A stretch of DNA of 64,000 bases, taken from the NCBI RefSeq assembly GCF_900102545.1, contig NZ_FNBN01000002.1, positions 904,264 through 968,263 on the forward strand. Reading direction: 5' to 3'. The stretch is from Chitinophaga filiformis. Its GTDB lineage: Bacteria; Bacteroidota; Bacteroidia; Chitinophagales; Chitinophagaceae. Below, piece by piece: positions 9,201 through 17,153 of this stretch (positions within the stretch are counted from its first letter, which is position 1; each line of letters opens with the position of its first letter). The position numbers were made by a program, and so were the translations under genes. Below the pieces are notes generated by a model. It had not been told where the DNA came from and made no database searches. It was given only the letters and a program-made list of their open reading frames with translations.

Positions 9201-12069
9201 CAAAAACAAATTAATTATTGACCTCAGCCAATCAGGAATTTCATCGTCCAAAGATGTACTTCAATATTTCTTTTTCCGTGGCGATGATCCATCTTTCGCC
9301 AGATCGTACGGAGGTTCAACAAACCACTTTTCGGGATTGGATAGCGGTTACTATAAATTATTGGTATTACTTAGAGACCGGCGATATTTTATAAAAGACA
9401 GTATTTTATTTAAAGCAAATACGCTGCATTATTATGCGCCCAACCATATCAATATCCTGCCGGCGGATAGTTCGAGTATTGAGCTGGAGAAACGGCTCCG
9501 AAAAATAATATCCCCTGATGTTGCCAATATACCGCAAGAGCGAACAGAGATTGCAGAGGACTTCAATAAAAGGAATTTCAATACGGAAAACCTCACACGA
9601 ACAATTTATGGATTAATAGTAAACGGCAGAGGACAACCGATACCAGGAGCCTCTGTTGTATTAAGAGGTACCCCATCTGCATGCAGAACCGATGCCAAAG
9701 GCTGGTTCCAATTGCGGACAACAAGCAAAGGCTTTTTGATGGTCTCAAGCATTGGCTATCAATCCATAGAATCTCCTCTAACTAACAATGATACCTATAA
9801 AATAACTTTAACAGATATCATCAACCAGCTAAAGGAAACAGTCGTTGTTGCTTATGCTACAACGACACGAAGATACAATACCGGCAACATAGCACGTATT
9901 AAAACCGACATGATATCAATGCCCGGTGGTCTCTTTCAACCTCAAATAAATGGTGTAAACAGCATTACCTCTACCATAGAACCGTTAATCATTGTAAACG
10001 GCGTTCCTTTTGCAGGAAAGCTAAGTGAGCTCCCACCAGATGAGATCAACAGCCTTAGTATGTTGAAAAATGCGGAAGCTACCGGGATCTATGGCTCCAG
10101 AGGAGCAAATGGAGTCATTCTTATAACCACCCGGCCGCGAAACCAAAACGGGAAGGATGATCGGCTGCAGCTACCTGCCGTAAACACCCTTCGCACCAAC
10201 TTCCGGGATGATGCCTTCTGGCAACCCAGGCTTAGAACGGATGAAAGCGGCAATGCATCTTTTAAAGTTACCTTTCCGGATGATATTACCAGCTGGGATG
10301 CTTATGCCATTGCCATGACAGACAAAAAACAGGTAGGCATGAGAAAGATACAGATCCGCTCTTTCAAAGCATTAAGTGGTAATCTCGCGCTACCCTTGTT
10401 TGCTGTAAGGGGAGATTCTATTCACATTATCAGCAAAGCACTAAACTATACGCCCGACAGTATCAGGGCAATCCATACTTTCAGTATGAATGACAGCATA
10501 TACAAAAGCAGGACTGTAGCCTTTAAGAATACGTTTATTGATACCATACCAGTTTTCATACAGGGAACTGATAGCATAAGCTTCAAATATACTCTTGATA
10601 AAGAAGGGTATATCGATGGGGAACAACGCAAAATTCCGGTTATAGAAAGAGGCGCCGAAGAAACTAAAGGATTCTTTACAGCACTGTATAATGACACCGC
10701 TTTATCATACGTACCGGCGCGCCAGGAACCTGTCATGATGCATGCAGAATCAGCGATTTTACCTGTTCTACTGGACGAGATTACGCAAGTACAACAATAT
10801 AAATATCTTTGTAACGAACAGCTGGCGTCCAAGCTAAAAACCTATCTGCTGGAAAAGAAAGTGTTTTCTTATCTCAAAAAGGACTTCAAAAAAGATTCAA
10901 ATGTTAAGGACATTCTCAAACAGCTGGATCAGCAGAAAAAAGACGGCCTCTGGGGATGGTGGGAAAACTCTCCGGTATCCCTTTGGACATCCCGTCATGT
11001 GATAGAAGCGCTATTAATGGCGGAGGAACAGGGACAGAAAACGAATTTTAACAAACAGATCGCTATTGACCATTTTGTTTATGAATTAGATAGCGACAGA
11101 GAAAGTGACCGCGTGGGCTGCCTGCAATTACTTGCCCTCCTCGGCGCAAAGATTAACTACCGCTTATACATCGACAATCTGATAGCGCGGTCAGGCAAAG
11201 GTGGCTATGATACCATCGGATTGGCTGTTCTCCAACAAAAAGTTGGGTTATCCATTAACGTCACCCCCATCCTCTCACGTGAGAAAAACACCGCAATGGG
11301 CAATTCTTACTGGGGTACGGAAGGCTATGATCTCTTTGACAACAGCATACAGAAAACATTACAGGTATACAAACTGCTACGTCAGGCAGGAGGTTATGAA
11401 AGCCTGCTACAGAAGATCCGTGGTTATTTCCTGGAACAACGGAAAGACGGACATTGGCGGAATACGTATGAGTCTTCGCTCATCCTGGAAACGATCCTCC
11501 CAGATATACTGGAAGATGAATCAAAAGGACCGGTTTCACTGAATATAAACGGAACAACTATCTCTCAATTCCCTTACACAGATACACTGACACAGGCAGA
11601 AAAGATCAGCATCAGCAAACAGGGGAAACGGCCTGTCTATTTCACCGCCTATCAACAGTTCTTTAACAGGCAGCCTGAAAAGGTCTCCGGTCTGTTTGCT
11701 GTATCGTCCGTTTTCAGTAACAATGATGCTGTACAGCAGGATCTAAAAGCAGGTGTTCCCGTAACGTTAAAAGTAGAGGTAACAGCTCAGAAAACTGCCG
11801 ACTACGTACTGGTTGAAATTCCTATTCCTGCCGGTTGTTCTTATAATAGCAAATCCCAGTCATGGGCCAGCCATGAAGTGCATAGGGAGCATTTCAAGGA
11901 TAGGGTCAGTATCTTCTGTAGTCAGCTGAGTCCTGGAAAACACACTTTTTATGTTTCCTTATTGCCCCGTTATTCCGGACGTTACTACCTGAATCCGGCT
12001 AAAGCGGAAATGCAATACTTCCCCATATTTATGGGAAGGGAAGCTTTGAAAAAAGTTAATATTCACTAA
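6265..12069 (+). CDS. alpha-2-macroglobulin-like protein with inserted carboxypeptidase-regulatory and TonB-plug domains
   Basis: 1,934 residues from a TTG start; no in-frame ATG lies near, and the signal peptide (MKRLPLLLFLLSYFTAGAQ) follows the TTG directly. Parts in order: MG-type beta domains including MG2 near 219 (GYLVSNKPKFKPGDTVKLKA); a CarboxypepD-regulatory-like domain 1113-1190 (PIPGASVVLRGTP); a TonB-plug-like segment to ~1290 (GIYGSRGANGVILITTRP); the A2M domain from ~1318 (FWQPRLRTDESG); a thioester site C1516-N-E-Q1519; an alpha-toroid; and a C-terminal receptor-binding-like domain. Bacterial alpha-2-macroglobulins trap attacking proteases through the thioester. The plug and regulatory segments normally belong to SusC receptors, and no 22-strand barrel follows here. 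Secreted, probably surface or periplasmic. The lipoprotein gene 11 bases downstream is likely co-transcribed. Confidence 0.85.
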   Translation: MKRLPLLLFLLSYFTAGAQHSLSQSRRTSVHDYLYELRNEETLQIHAYGIHKVDSSFLHTLNDSFPHNSKLPERIPPGNYLRVYAENDKLQIIFIPIPNAYPKLLNNARDLIVILHDQKGNLIKDAEVRIGKYAVPYDAQANSWRLEKYEKGGILEVYHKGVLNCTILKRSTPSREKKFWQDIRKMTHSSVFSRKRERKKISRYWSQDDYYTSAHEKRYLGYLVSNKPKFKPGDTVKLKAFITDKKGRPVNKPLLLRLSDRAFITDTILTTLMPYSPGAYTYEFACSPKMNLDLDENYRITLETTDSRKYDLNTYEGDLDEEEYVAKRKILARTGFRLEEYELHALSFKARTKKTIFDDKEQIAIYCQARDENDLPVMDGTIQLSITTDEIEKYYENDMLIPDTLWQYSGPMDAIGETKIVLPDSIFPKLDFQYKIDFTFTNSNYERRTLKLLRHHYYGGGSFSFELKSDSLYITQNGSCKHEPTNIYGITTNNDTIETFSVIIPAAIKINPFISTYKFKSENIEDQYTFHKDNDLFHDGTAPINYNISWSNDTTTVKIENPQKLFFWYYIFEHSKIVSRGYGNTLTWSGPTDDKQQYELRISYIWGGKLKEQFVSFADPGHPLAVSLAVPPNVYPGQTTEITVNVKDKYQRPVAGADLTAYAYTSKFKEEDDPRISFYQTPIWKRKLYYSPHTASLSDLSHTLTLDWKQYKNKMGLDSLLFFRFTHPSPYFIHTEPAADTITQIAPFVFSGGSIHPVHILSVDEIPVYCSLADPLQAYSVRVTPGDHWICLRTLHQRISFNLKVSPGLKTFISIDSAIRWPDIRVEKVPEELTEAELRQINRYMLHVRNTFSSRPAYIMQDGHLHWLNGGRVSKVGYRANYVTGPLTGKTASLVVKDYLSQDFMPEPGYAFEIRQGLIKQKQIGDLLRTYKYLNVYRTDTSLSAMVWSRQMADSLLYQQELDELRETNVLNERYSHNNKNKLIIDLSQSGISSSKDVLQYFFFRGDDPSFARSYGGSTNHFSGLDSGYYKLLVLLRDRRYFIKDSILFKANTLHYYAPNHINILPADSSSIELEKRLRKIISPDVANIPQERTEIAEDFNKRNFNTENLTRTIYGLIVNGRGQPIPGASVVLRGTPSACRTDAKGWFQLRTTSKGFLMVSSIGYQSIESPLTNNDTYKITLTDIINQLKETVVVAYATTTRRYNTGNIARIKTDMISMPGGLFQPQINGVNSITSTIEPLIIVNGVPFAGKLSELPPDEINSLSMLKNAEATGIYGSRGANGVILITTRPRNQNGKDDRLQLPAVNTLRTNFRDDAFWQPRLRTDESGNASFKVTFPDDITSWDAYAIAMTDKKQVGMRKIQIRSFKALSGNLALPLFAVRGDSIHIISKALNYTPDSIRAIHTFSMNDSIYKSRTVAFKNTFIDTIPVFIQGTDSISFKYTLDKEGYIDGEQRKIPVIERGAEETKGFFTALYNDTALSYVPARQEPVMMHAESAILPVLLDEITQVQQYKYLCNEQLASKLKTYLLEKKVFSYLKKDFKKDSNVKDILKQLDQQKKDGLWGWWENSPVSLWTSRHVIEALLMAEEQGQKTNFNKQIAIDHFVYELDSDRESDRVGCLQLLALLGAKINYRLYIDNLIARSGKGGYDTIGLAVLQQKVGLSINVTPILSREKNTAMGNSYWGTEGYDLFDNSIQKTLQVYKLLRQAGGYESLLQKIRGYFLEQRKDGHWRNTYESSLILETILPDILEDESKGPVSLNINGTTISQFPYTDTLTQAEKISISKQGKRPVYFTAYQQFFNRQPEKVSGLFAVSSVFSNNDAVQQDLKAGVPVTLKVEVTAQKTADYVLVEIPIPAGCSYNSKSQSWASHEVHREHFKDRVSIFCSQLSPGKHTFYVSLLPRYSGRYYLNPAKAEMQYFPIFMGREALKKVNIH

Positions 12070-12080
12070 TTTTAACGACC

Positions 12081-12920
12081 ATGAAAAATTATGCATACTT
12101 CCTATTAGCGTTTGCCTTCGCGGGTTGCGTGGAAAACAAACAGCAGGAACAACAGGCCGATAGTACGGTTCAGACGGTAGAGAAAAACAATGAACCTGCT
12201 CCGGCAGCTCCGGTAACACCGGATGCTACACCGGAAAAGATCATCAGGGAAAGAGCACAGGGTACCGTCACGCTCCTGGATTCTGCTAATGGTCGTCCTA
12301 TTGTACAGGTGAATGACAACGTGCAACTGGAGGCGGGTATCCCAAGAAAAGGCTGGGCATCTACACTGGTTACAACAGAACTGAATGACACGCAGACAGA
12401 AGGTCAGCTGTTGAAAAAAGGCTCCCCTATTATCGCGGATGGCAAAACAGTAGGAAAGGTACTTGAAGACGTAGAGATCGAAATGACATTCAAGAATGAT
12501 AAAGGAGTTAATACAGGCGTATTTCATGCCGCTGTACAACAGAACAAGATAAAGACAGGTACAGTGATTGAAACGGTGCTTGCAAAATACCTGCAGGAGC
12601 ATACGGGCAGAACATTGCCAGACATGCAGTCTTTTATCAAACAGTTCCAGCTGGAGGCGCTTAATATCAATAAGCCTTACAAGGAGTATTACAATTATGA
12701 AAGTGCTGCAGATGATCCGTCTCCCGGCTACCGCACGGTATTGGTATTCCACCAGGATAAACTGATCGGTGTGGTAGATTCCAGGACATTACAACTGGCT
12801 GGTGCAAAACACTACCAACTTGACAGGGACTATCATGGTTATTTCTTTACAGACACGGATGAGAAACTCCGGAAAGAATATATCACGAAGTTTAACCAGT
12901 TTGTGAATTCAGCAGACTAA
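12081..12920 (+). CDS. hypothetical lipoprotein co-transcribed with the alpha-2-macroglobulin-like gene
   Basis: 279 residues. A type II signal peptide ends in a lipobox, FAFAGC with Cys16, followed by an acidic/Gln linker and an Ala-Pro stretch (EPAPAAPVTPDATPE). The mature domain (~55-279) has no motif I can name; VQVNDNVQLEAGIPRKGW and the C-terminal YHGYFFTDTDEKLRKEY stand out. It starts 11 bases after the alpha-2-macroglobulin-like gene, so the two are probably one operon, ended by the hairpin at 12933-12972. It may anchor or assist that protein, by context only. Confidence 0.65.
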   Translation: MKNYAYFLLAFAFAGCVENKQQEQQADSTVQTVEKNNEPAPAAPVTPDATPEKIIRERAQGTVTLLDSANGRPIVQVNDNVQLEAGIPRKGWASTLVTTELNDTQTEGQLLKKGSPIIADGKTVGKVLEDVEIEMTFKNDKGVNTGVFHAAVQQNKIKTGTVIETVLAKYLQEHTGRTLPDMQSFIKQFQLEALNINKPYKEYYNYESAADDPSPGYRTVLVFHQDKLIGVVDSRTLQLAGAKHYQLDRDYHGYFFTDTDEKLRKEYITKFNQFVNSAD

Positions 12921-12932
12921 GTTAGAACAGGC

Positions 12933-12972
12933 CGGGAATTAGGAACTAAAGACAATGTGTTCTTAATTCCCG
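12933..12972. terminator. hairpin between convergent genes
   Basis: A 14-bp stem (cgggaattaggaac with gttcttaattcccg, one G-T pair) and a 12-base loop lie between the lipoprotein gene (plus) and the histidine kinase gene (minus), and overlap the last codons of the latter. There is no clear T run, so a weak or bidirectional terminator. Confidence 0.5.
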
Positions 12973-15695
12973 AGCTTTACTATTTGTTCCTCCATTAATC
13001 GTATTACAAGCAGGGATTCTTCCTGCATGGATGCCATCAGAAAACCGAAATCCGGTTCCCGTTTGACCGTCAGCGTATCCAGCTGCTCGGCTATATGGGC
13101 CAGCTTAATCAGGCCAATGATCTGTGAAGTACCCCGTATCTTATGCCCGATACGATTGATCTTACGGATGTCCACAGCTGCAGCTGCAGATTGCAGTTCT
13201 GCTATAGAAGACTTCAGCTCATCTATGGTCAGTTTTAATAATTGCTTAAGTACTGATTTATCTTCTCCTACCAGATAGGCTTCTAATGTACCCATTTCAA
13301 AATGTGTGTCCTTTGCTTCCTGTTCAGTAGTAAGGGTAACAGGACCTTCTTCTATAACAACTGTCAGCCATTTACGGAAAAGCTGTAACAGCTTTTGCTG
13401 TACCAGTGGTTTACCTATGAAGTCGTTCATACCGGCCTCTATGCATTTTTCTCTTTCACCTTTCAGATTACCGGCTGTCAATGCAATAATAGGTATACGC
13501 TGTCCGCCAGTCATTTCACGGATCTTTTTAGTAGCCTCATACCCGTTCATCACCGGCATCTGCACATCCATCAGTATCAGGTCGGGTGTCTGTCCGCGGC
13601 AGATACGCAGGGCTTCCGTGCCATCCTGGGCCTCATAAATGCGTGCGTCATGAGCGATCCTTCTTACGACGGTAGTGGCCAGTAACATGTTCACCGGATT
13701 ATCCTCTACTATGAGAATATTCAGTTTGCCACCAATCCACTGCTCCTCCTTTTCCTGTTTATGACGCTTTGCTCTTTTTTCTTTTCTGATCAACATAGAA
13801 AGACTGTTGTACAGCTCATTGATCTTAATCGGTTTCACCATCCGCAGACCGATATCCAGCTGATCGCAGACCCTGATGATCCGTTCATCATCAGAGGAAC
13901 TATGTAGCAGGATCACGCCCTGTTCACCTGGTAACCGGCCGAAATGATGCCTGATCTTTTTTACCGTTTCCAATCCATCCATATATGGCATGTGGTAGTC
14001 CATGAGGATGACATCATAGCGATCGCCCCGGGCCAATGTATCTAACGCTTCAAATCCGCTACGGGCTTCTGTACAGGAGATGTCTCTCAGCGACAACATT
14101 TCCTTGAGGATGGTACGGTTGTTATCGTTATCGTCTACGATCAGCACCTGACGGATCTTTTCCAGGCTCTCCCATCTATCAGCTGGAGCTTCGGCGGTGG
14201 CCAGGTCTATATCGAAATAGAAGGTACTGCCTTCATTGATATTGCTCTTTATCTGCAGATAGCTTCCCATCAGGGCAAGCAGCTTGTTGGAGATGGTAAG
14301 TCCGAGACCTGTTCCACCATATTTTTTTGTAGTGGAAGCATCTTCCTGGCGGAAGGCCTCAAAGATCTTGTATTGTTTTTCCGGTTTGATACCGATACCT
14401 GTATCCCTTACTTCAAACCGGATCCTGGCCTTACCATCTGCCATCATATGGAGAGGGGTTACCTTTAATTCAATCTCACCATTGCTGGTAAATTTTACGG
14501 CATTCCCCAGGAGGTTGATGAGGATCTGCTTCAGGCGTACTTCATCAAACCAGGCATAACGGGGCAGGTTGGTGGCAACATTCAGCAGCATTTCCAGTCC
14601 TTTGTGCTGCGCCTGATAGCTCACAATATCACTCACCTGGCTGCTGAACTCATAAAGGTCATATTTGTCGATATCGAGTTCCAGCTTGCCGGATTCTATC
14701 TTGGAGAAATCAAGGATGTCATTGATGATGTTTAGCAGGGCATTGGCCGACTGGTTAACAATAGACAGGTATTGATGCTGGGTTTCGCTAAGGTCTGTTT
14801 TCAGTACCAGTTCCGTAAAGCCTATCACCCCATTCAGCGGCGTACGGATCTCATGGCTCATGTTGGCCAGGAATTCTGACTTCGCCATGTTGGCCTGCTC
14901 CGCCTGTTGTTTGGCGGCGGCCAGACTGGCTTGTTGGGAGATTAACTCCTGTTCTGTTTCTTTGGAGATGGAGATATCCTGGAAGGTACCGTATAGCCTT
15001 TTACATTTGCCGTTCTCAAATTCGGCATTACCGATAGCTCTTACCCATCGTTCATTTCCTTTGGCAGTGACGATCTGTAGTTCGAGGTCCCAGGGGCGTC
15101 CGGTTTCAATGATCTCTTTAAGCGCAACAGTGATCTTTCTGCGGCTCTCTCCCTCTTTATAGAACCCGACTGCGGCTGTTAAGGTAGGGGTAAAATCCGG
15201 CGGGACTTCATGAATGTCCTTCGTGACATCAGACCAGAACATTTCCTTATCAGCAAGATCTGCCTCCCAGCCGCCTATACGAGATAACTGGCTGGTACGT
15301 TCGAGTATTTCCCTGGTACGCTTCAGATCTTTTTCCAGTTCGAAGAAAGCGCGGAAATCGCGTTCGCTGTTCAGTAATGCTTCCTGGCGATTATGCTCAA
15401 TGATCTCTGTAATGACTTCGTCGACAATGATCTTCATCATCTTTCGCTGCCGGGCATCAAGGTTCCGGGACTCTTTATCCATCAACGATAAAGTGCCCAG
15501 CAGATCTCCCGAAGGGGATACCAGATCGTAGGTAATGTGGAATGTAGCTTCCTTTGCAGTAATAGGCATACCCGATGCAATGACAACCGATGGCTGTTGA
15601 TCATCGATGATAGAGACCGTTGCTACCTGTACATTGCAAACAAGAGAGGCTAATTCAGTCTGTCTATTCAGTTTCTCCTGTAATATTGCATTCAA
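12963..15695 (-). CDS. hybrid sensor histidine kinase with two receiver domains and an Hpt domain
   Basis: 910 residues; the frame starts at a TTG (15695), since the ATG four bases further in is out of frame. Domains: a shortened GAF-like domain (~10-100); coiled linker; PAS (~135-245, GGWEADLADKEMFW); HisKA with phospho-acceptor His281 (SHEIRTPLNG); HATPase (N-box ILINLLGNAVKF, G-boxes DTGIGI and GGTGLGL); receiver 1 with Asp566 (ILMDYHMPYMDG); receiver 2 with Asp710 (ILMDVQMPVMNG); C-terminal Hpt with His851 (IGHKIRGTSQ). It therefore carries a complete phosphorelay in one chain. No membrane helices, so cytoplasmic. The GAF lacks the middle ~40 residues of typical homologues. No partner regulator is adjacent, so the output is unknown. 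Confidence 0.9.
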   Translation of the reverse strand: MNAILQEKLNRQTELASLVCNVQVATVSIIDDQQPSVVIASGMPITAKEATFHITYDLVSPSGDLLGTLSLMDKESRNLDARQRKMMKIIVDEVITEIIEHNRQEALLNSERDFRAFFELEKDLKRTREILERTSQLSRIGGWEADLADKEMFWSDVTKDIHEVPPDFTPTLTAAVGFYKEGESRRKITVALKEIIETGRPWDLELQIVTAKGNERWVRAIGNAEFENGKCKRLYGTFQDISISKETEQELISQQASLAAAKQQAEQANMAKSEFLANMSHEIRTPLNGVIGFTELVLKTDLSETQHQYLSIVNQSANALLNIINDILDFSKIESGKLELDIDKYDLYEFSSQVSDIVSYQAQHKGLEMLLNVATNLPRYAWFDEVRLKQILINLLGNAVKFTSNGEIELKVTPLHMMADGKARIRFEVRDTGIGIKPEKQYKIFEAFRQEDASTTKKYGGTGLGLTISNKLLALMGSYLQIKSNINEGSTFYFDIDLATAEAPADRWESLEKIRQVLIVDDNDNNRTILKEMLSLRDISCTEARSGFEALDTLARGDRYDVILMDYHMPYMDGLETVKKIRHHFGRLPGEQGVILLHSSSDDERIIRVCDQLDIGLRMVKPIKINELYNSLSMLIRKEKRAKRHKQEKEEQWIGGKLNILIVEDNPVNMLLATTVVRRIAHDARIYEAQDGTEALRICRGQTPDLILMDVQMPVMNGYEATKKIREMTGGQRIPIIALTAGNLKGEREKCIEAGMNDFIGKPLVQQKLLQLFRKWLTVVIEEGPVTLTTEQEAKDTHFEMGTLEAYLVGEDKSVLKQLLKLTIDELKSSIAELQSAAAAVDIRKINRIGHKIRGTSQIIGLIKLAHIAEQLDTLTVKREPDFGFLMASMQEESLLVIRLMEEQIVKLGN

Positions 15696-15936
15696 ACACT
15701 AAAGCTTTTCACTGTGGATGAAATTAAATGCTGTTCACTTCCTTTTTCCTGTTCTGGTGTAAAAGCCTGTTAATGTAGAGTTATGAAGATACTAAATTTC
15801 CGTTTATGTGAGTAAACGAAGTAAGATCCCACTTTCGTGGCAGGATGCCGGCTGTGTGTTGATGCGGTATTGAAGGGGCTGTTTACATAAATCCGGGCCA
15901 CTGGTAAGTTACGCGAGGCCAGCAGGGATAATGAGA

Positions 15937-15977
15937 ATGCGGGATAGAGATATGTGTGGCATACCTGTATCCCGCAT
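15937..15977 (-). terminator. hairpin downstream of the SRPBCC gene
   Basis: Stem atgcgggata / tatcccgcat with a ~21-base loop, 20 bases beyond the stop at 15997. There is no strong T run. The rest of 15696-15996, the gap before the histidine kinase gene, shows no credible gene; a short minus-strand frame at 15770-16048 overlaps the SRPBCC gene and lacks family features. Confidence 0.4.
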
Positions 15978-15996
15978 AAGGTTATATTATGAGTTT

Positions 15997-16425
15997 TTAT
16001 GCTTTCTCTACAAACTGTTTCAACGAAGTGCCTATTATTTCTGTCCAACCCATAACGAAATTTTGTTTCGCGAAGCTTGAAATAGGAGGGAAAGTTTCCA
16101 GCCCTGCATGCGTCAGTTTTACACGTGTTTTATCGCCTTCCGGAAAGAGCTCGAATGTCACGAATGAATTTCCCTCATATCCATCATACCGCCAGCTATA
16201 CGTAAGTTTACGGTCTGTTTCCACTTCGGTCACCTTACAAAGATGCAGGAACTGTTGTCCCTTTGGATCGCCGCCTGTAAACTGAAATTCTGCTCCTACC
16301 TCTGGCTTGAATTCCGGGATATCAAAATACCATTGTTTCATCTGGTCCTTATCGCTAATGGCTTCCCAGACTTTTCTCACCGGCGCATCATAGGTTCTTT
16401 CGATTACAAATGGTTCATTTGTCAT
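15997..16425 (-). CDS. SRPBCC (AHSA1-like) domain protein
   Basis: 142 residues covering one START/Bet v1-like fold. It opens with FVIERTYDAPVRKVWEAIS, followed by MKQWYFD, the typical start of the Aha1 C-terminal-like family, and ends with FVMGWTEIIGTSLKQF. These small cytoplasmic proteins bind hydrophobic ligands; no enzyme function can be assigned. It is alone on the minus strand, with a 14-bp palindrome 43 bases upstream that looks like a repressor site. No ArsR partner, common for this family, is in the window. Confidence 0.8.
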   Translation of the reverse strand: MTNEPFVIERTYDAPVRKVWEAISDKDQMKQWYFDIPEFKPEVGAEFQFTGGDPKGQQFLHLCKVTEVETDRKLTYSWRYDGYEGNSFVTFELFPEGDKTRVKLTHAGLETFPPISSFAKQNFVMGWTEIIGTSLKQFVEKA

Positions 16426-16467
16426 AATCTGTATGATTTTAGCATGTTACGGGAATAAGTTATTATA

Positions 16468-16481
16468 TAACCGATCGGTTA
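16468..16481 (-). promoter_or_regulatory. palindromic operator candidate upstream of the SRPBCC gene
   Basis: TAACCGATCGGTTA is a perfect 14-bp palindrome placed 43 bases before the ATG at 16425. AACCG..CGGTT half-sites are typical of TetR-type repressors. The regulator is unknown. A second AACC-tttt-GGTT pair follows at ~16496-16506. Confidence 0.45.
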
Positions 16482-16582
16482 CAAATATAAAGGAAACCTT
16501 TTGGTTACAGAAATTATTTTATGGTTCCGGGTTGATTAACAATATTGGTACCAGCGCATGTATTTCCTCGGCGGGGAATGGG

Positions 16583-17023
16583 TTATAGCTCCTTGATCAT
16601 CTTAAAATGTGGGATACCGACTTCTGTGAACTGGTCGCCTACAACAGTATACCCATTCTTCAGGTAGAAATTAACCGCTTCCTGGCGGGCATTTAGCTCG
16701 ATACGGGAAAATCCTTTCTCCCGGGCCACCTCTTCGCTAAACTTCACCATTTGGGTACCGGCATTGATCCCTCTGGCTGTTTCGGCAACAGCCACCTGCC
16801 GCATTTTGGTATATCCCTGGCCGGGTGTCAGGATGAGGGTACCGATTAGTTCCTGACCGCGGAACAAGCCAATATGAATGTCGTTTACCTCCCTGCTCAG
16901 GTCCTCATTGAGCAGATCCATGCCAAGGGGCCTGCGGAGTATCTCATTTCTTAGTTTGATCTCCTGGTCATAGTCGGGTCCGGGACAGGCTATTATTCGT
17001 GCGACGAGCTTTTCTGTGAACAT
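16583..17023 (-). CDS. GNAT-family N-acetyltransferase
   Basis: 146 residues forming one GNAT fold. The acetyl-CoA-binding region is the strand LIGTLILTPGQGYTKMRQVAV followed by the loop ETARGINAGTQMV, a somewhat divergent form of R/QxxGxG/A, and the last strands ELNARQEAVNFYLKNGYTVVG are characteristic. Such proteins transfer acetyl from acetyl-CoA to an amine; the acceptor is not predictable. Neighbours give no clue, since it is a single gene between the SRPBCC gene and the exosortase operon. Confidence 0.8.
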   Translation of the reverse strand: MFTEKLVARIIACPGPDYDQEIKLRNEILRRPLGMDLLNEDLSREVNDIHIGLFRGQELIGTLILTPGQGYTKMRQVAVAETARGINAGTQMVKFSEEVAREKGFSRIELNARQEAVNFYLKNGYTVVGDQFTEVGIPHFKMIKEL

Positions 17024-17153
17024 ATCTTGTATTTATATCAGGTCTTCGCAAAATTAAATCTATCAACGGAAGAAATAAGAATTTGTCATCAATATGCGAA
17101 GTAGCGCATATATAGTAAAGCAGTACCATCAACCGGATTAATATTATTTTATA

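Noticed and set aside
12105..12752. 215-codon minus-strand frame opposite the lipoprotein gene
   Set aside because: Antisense shadow; composition rich in Cys/Arg/Phe, unlike a real protein, and the plus frame has a lipobox.
15770..16048. 92-codon minus-strand frame overlapping the SRPBCC gene
   Set aside because: No recognisable domain, overlaps a well-supported gene and runs over a hairpin.
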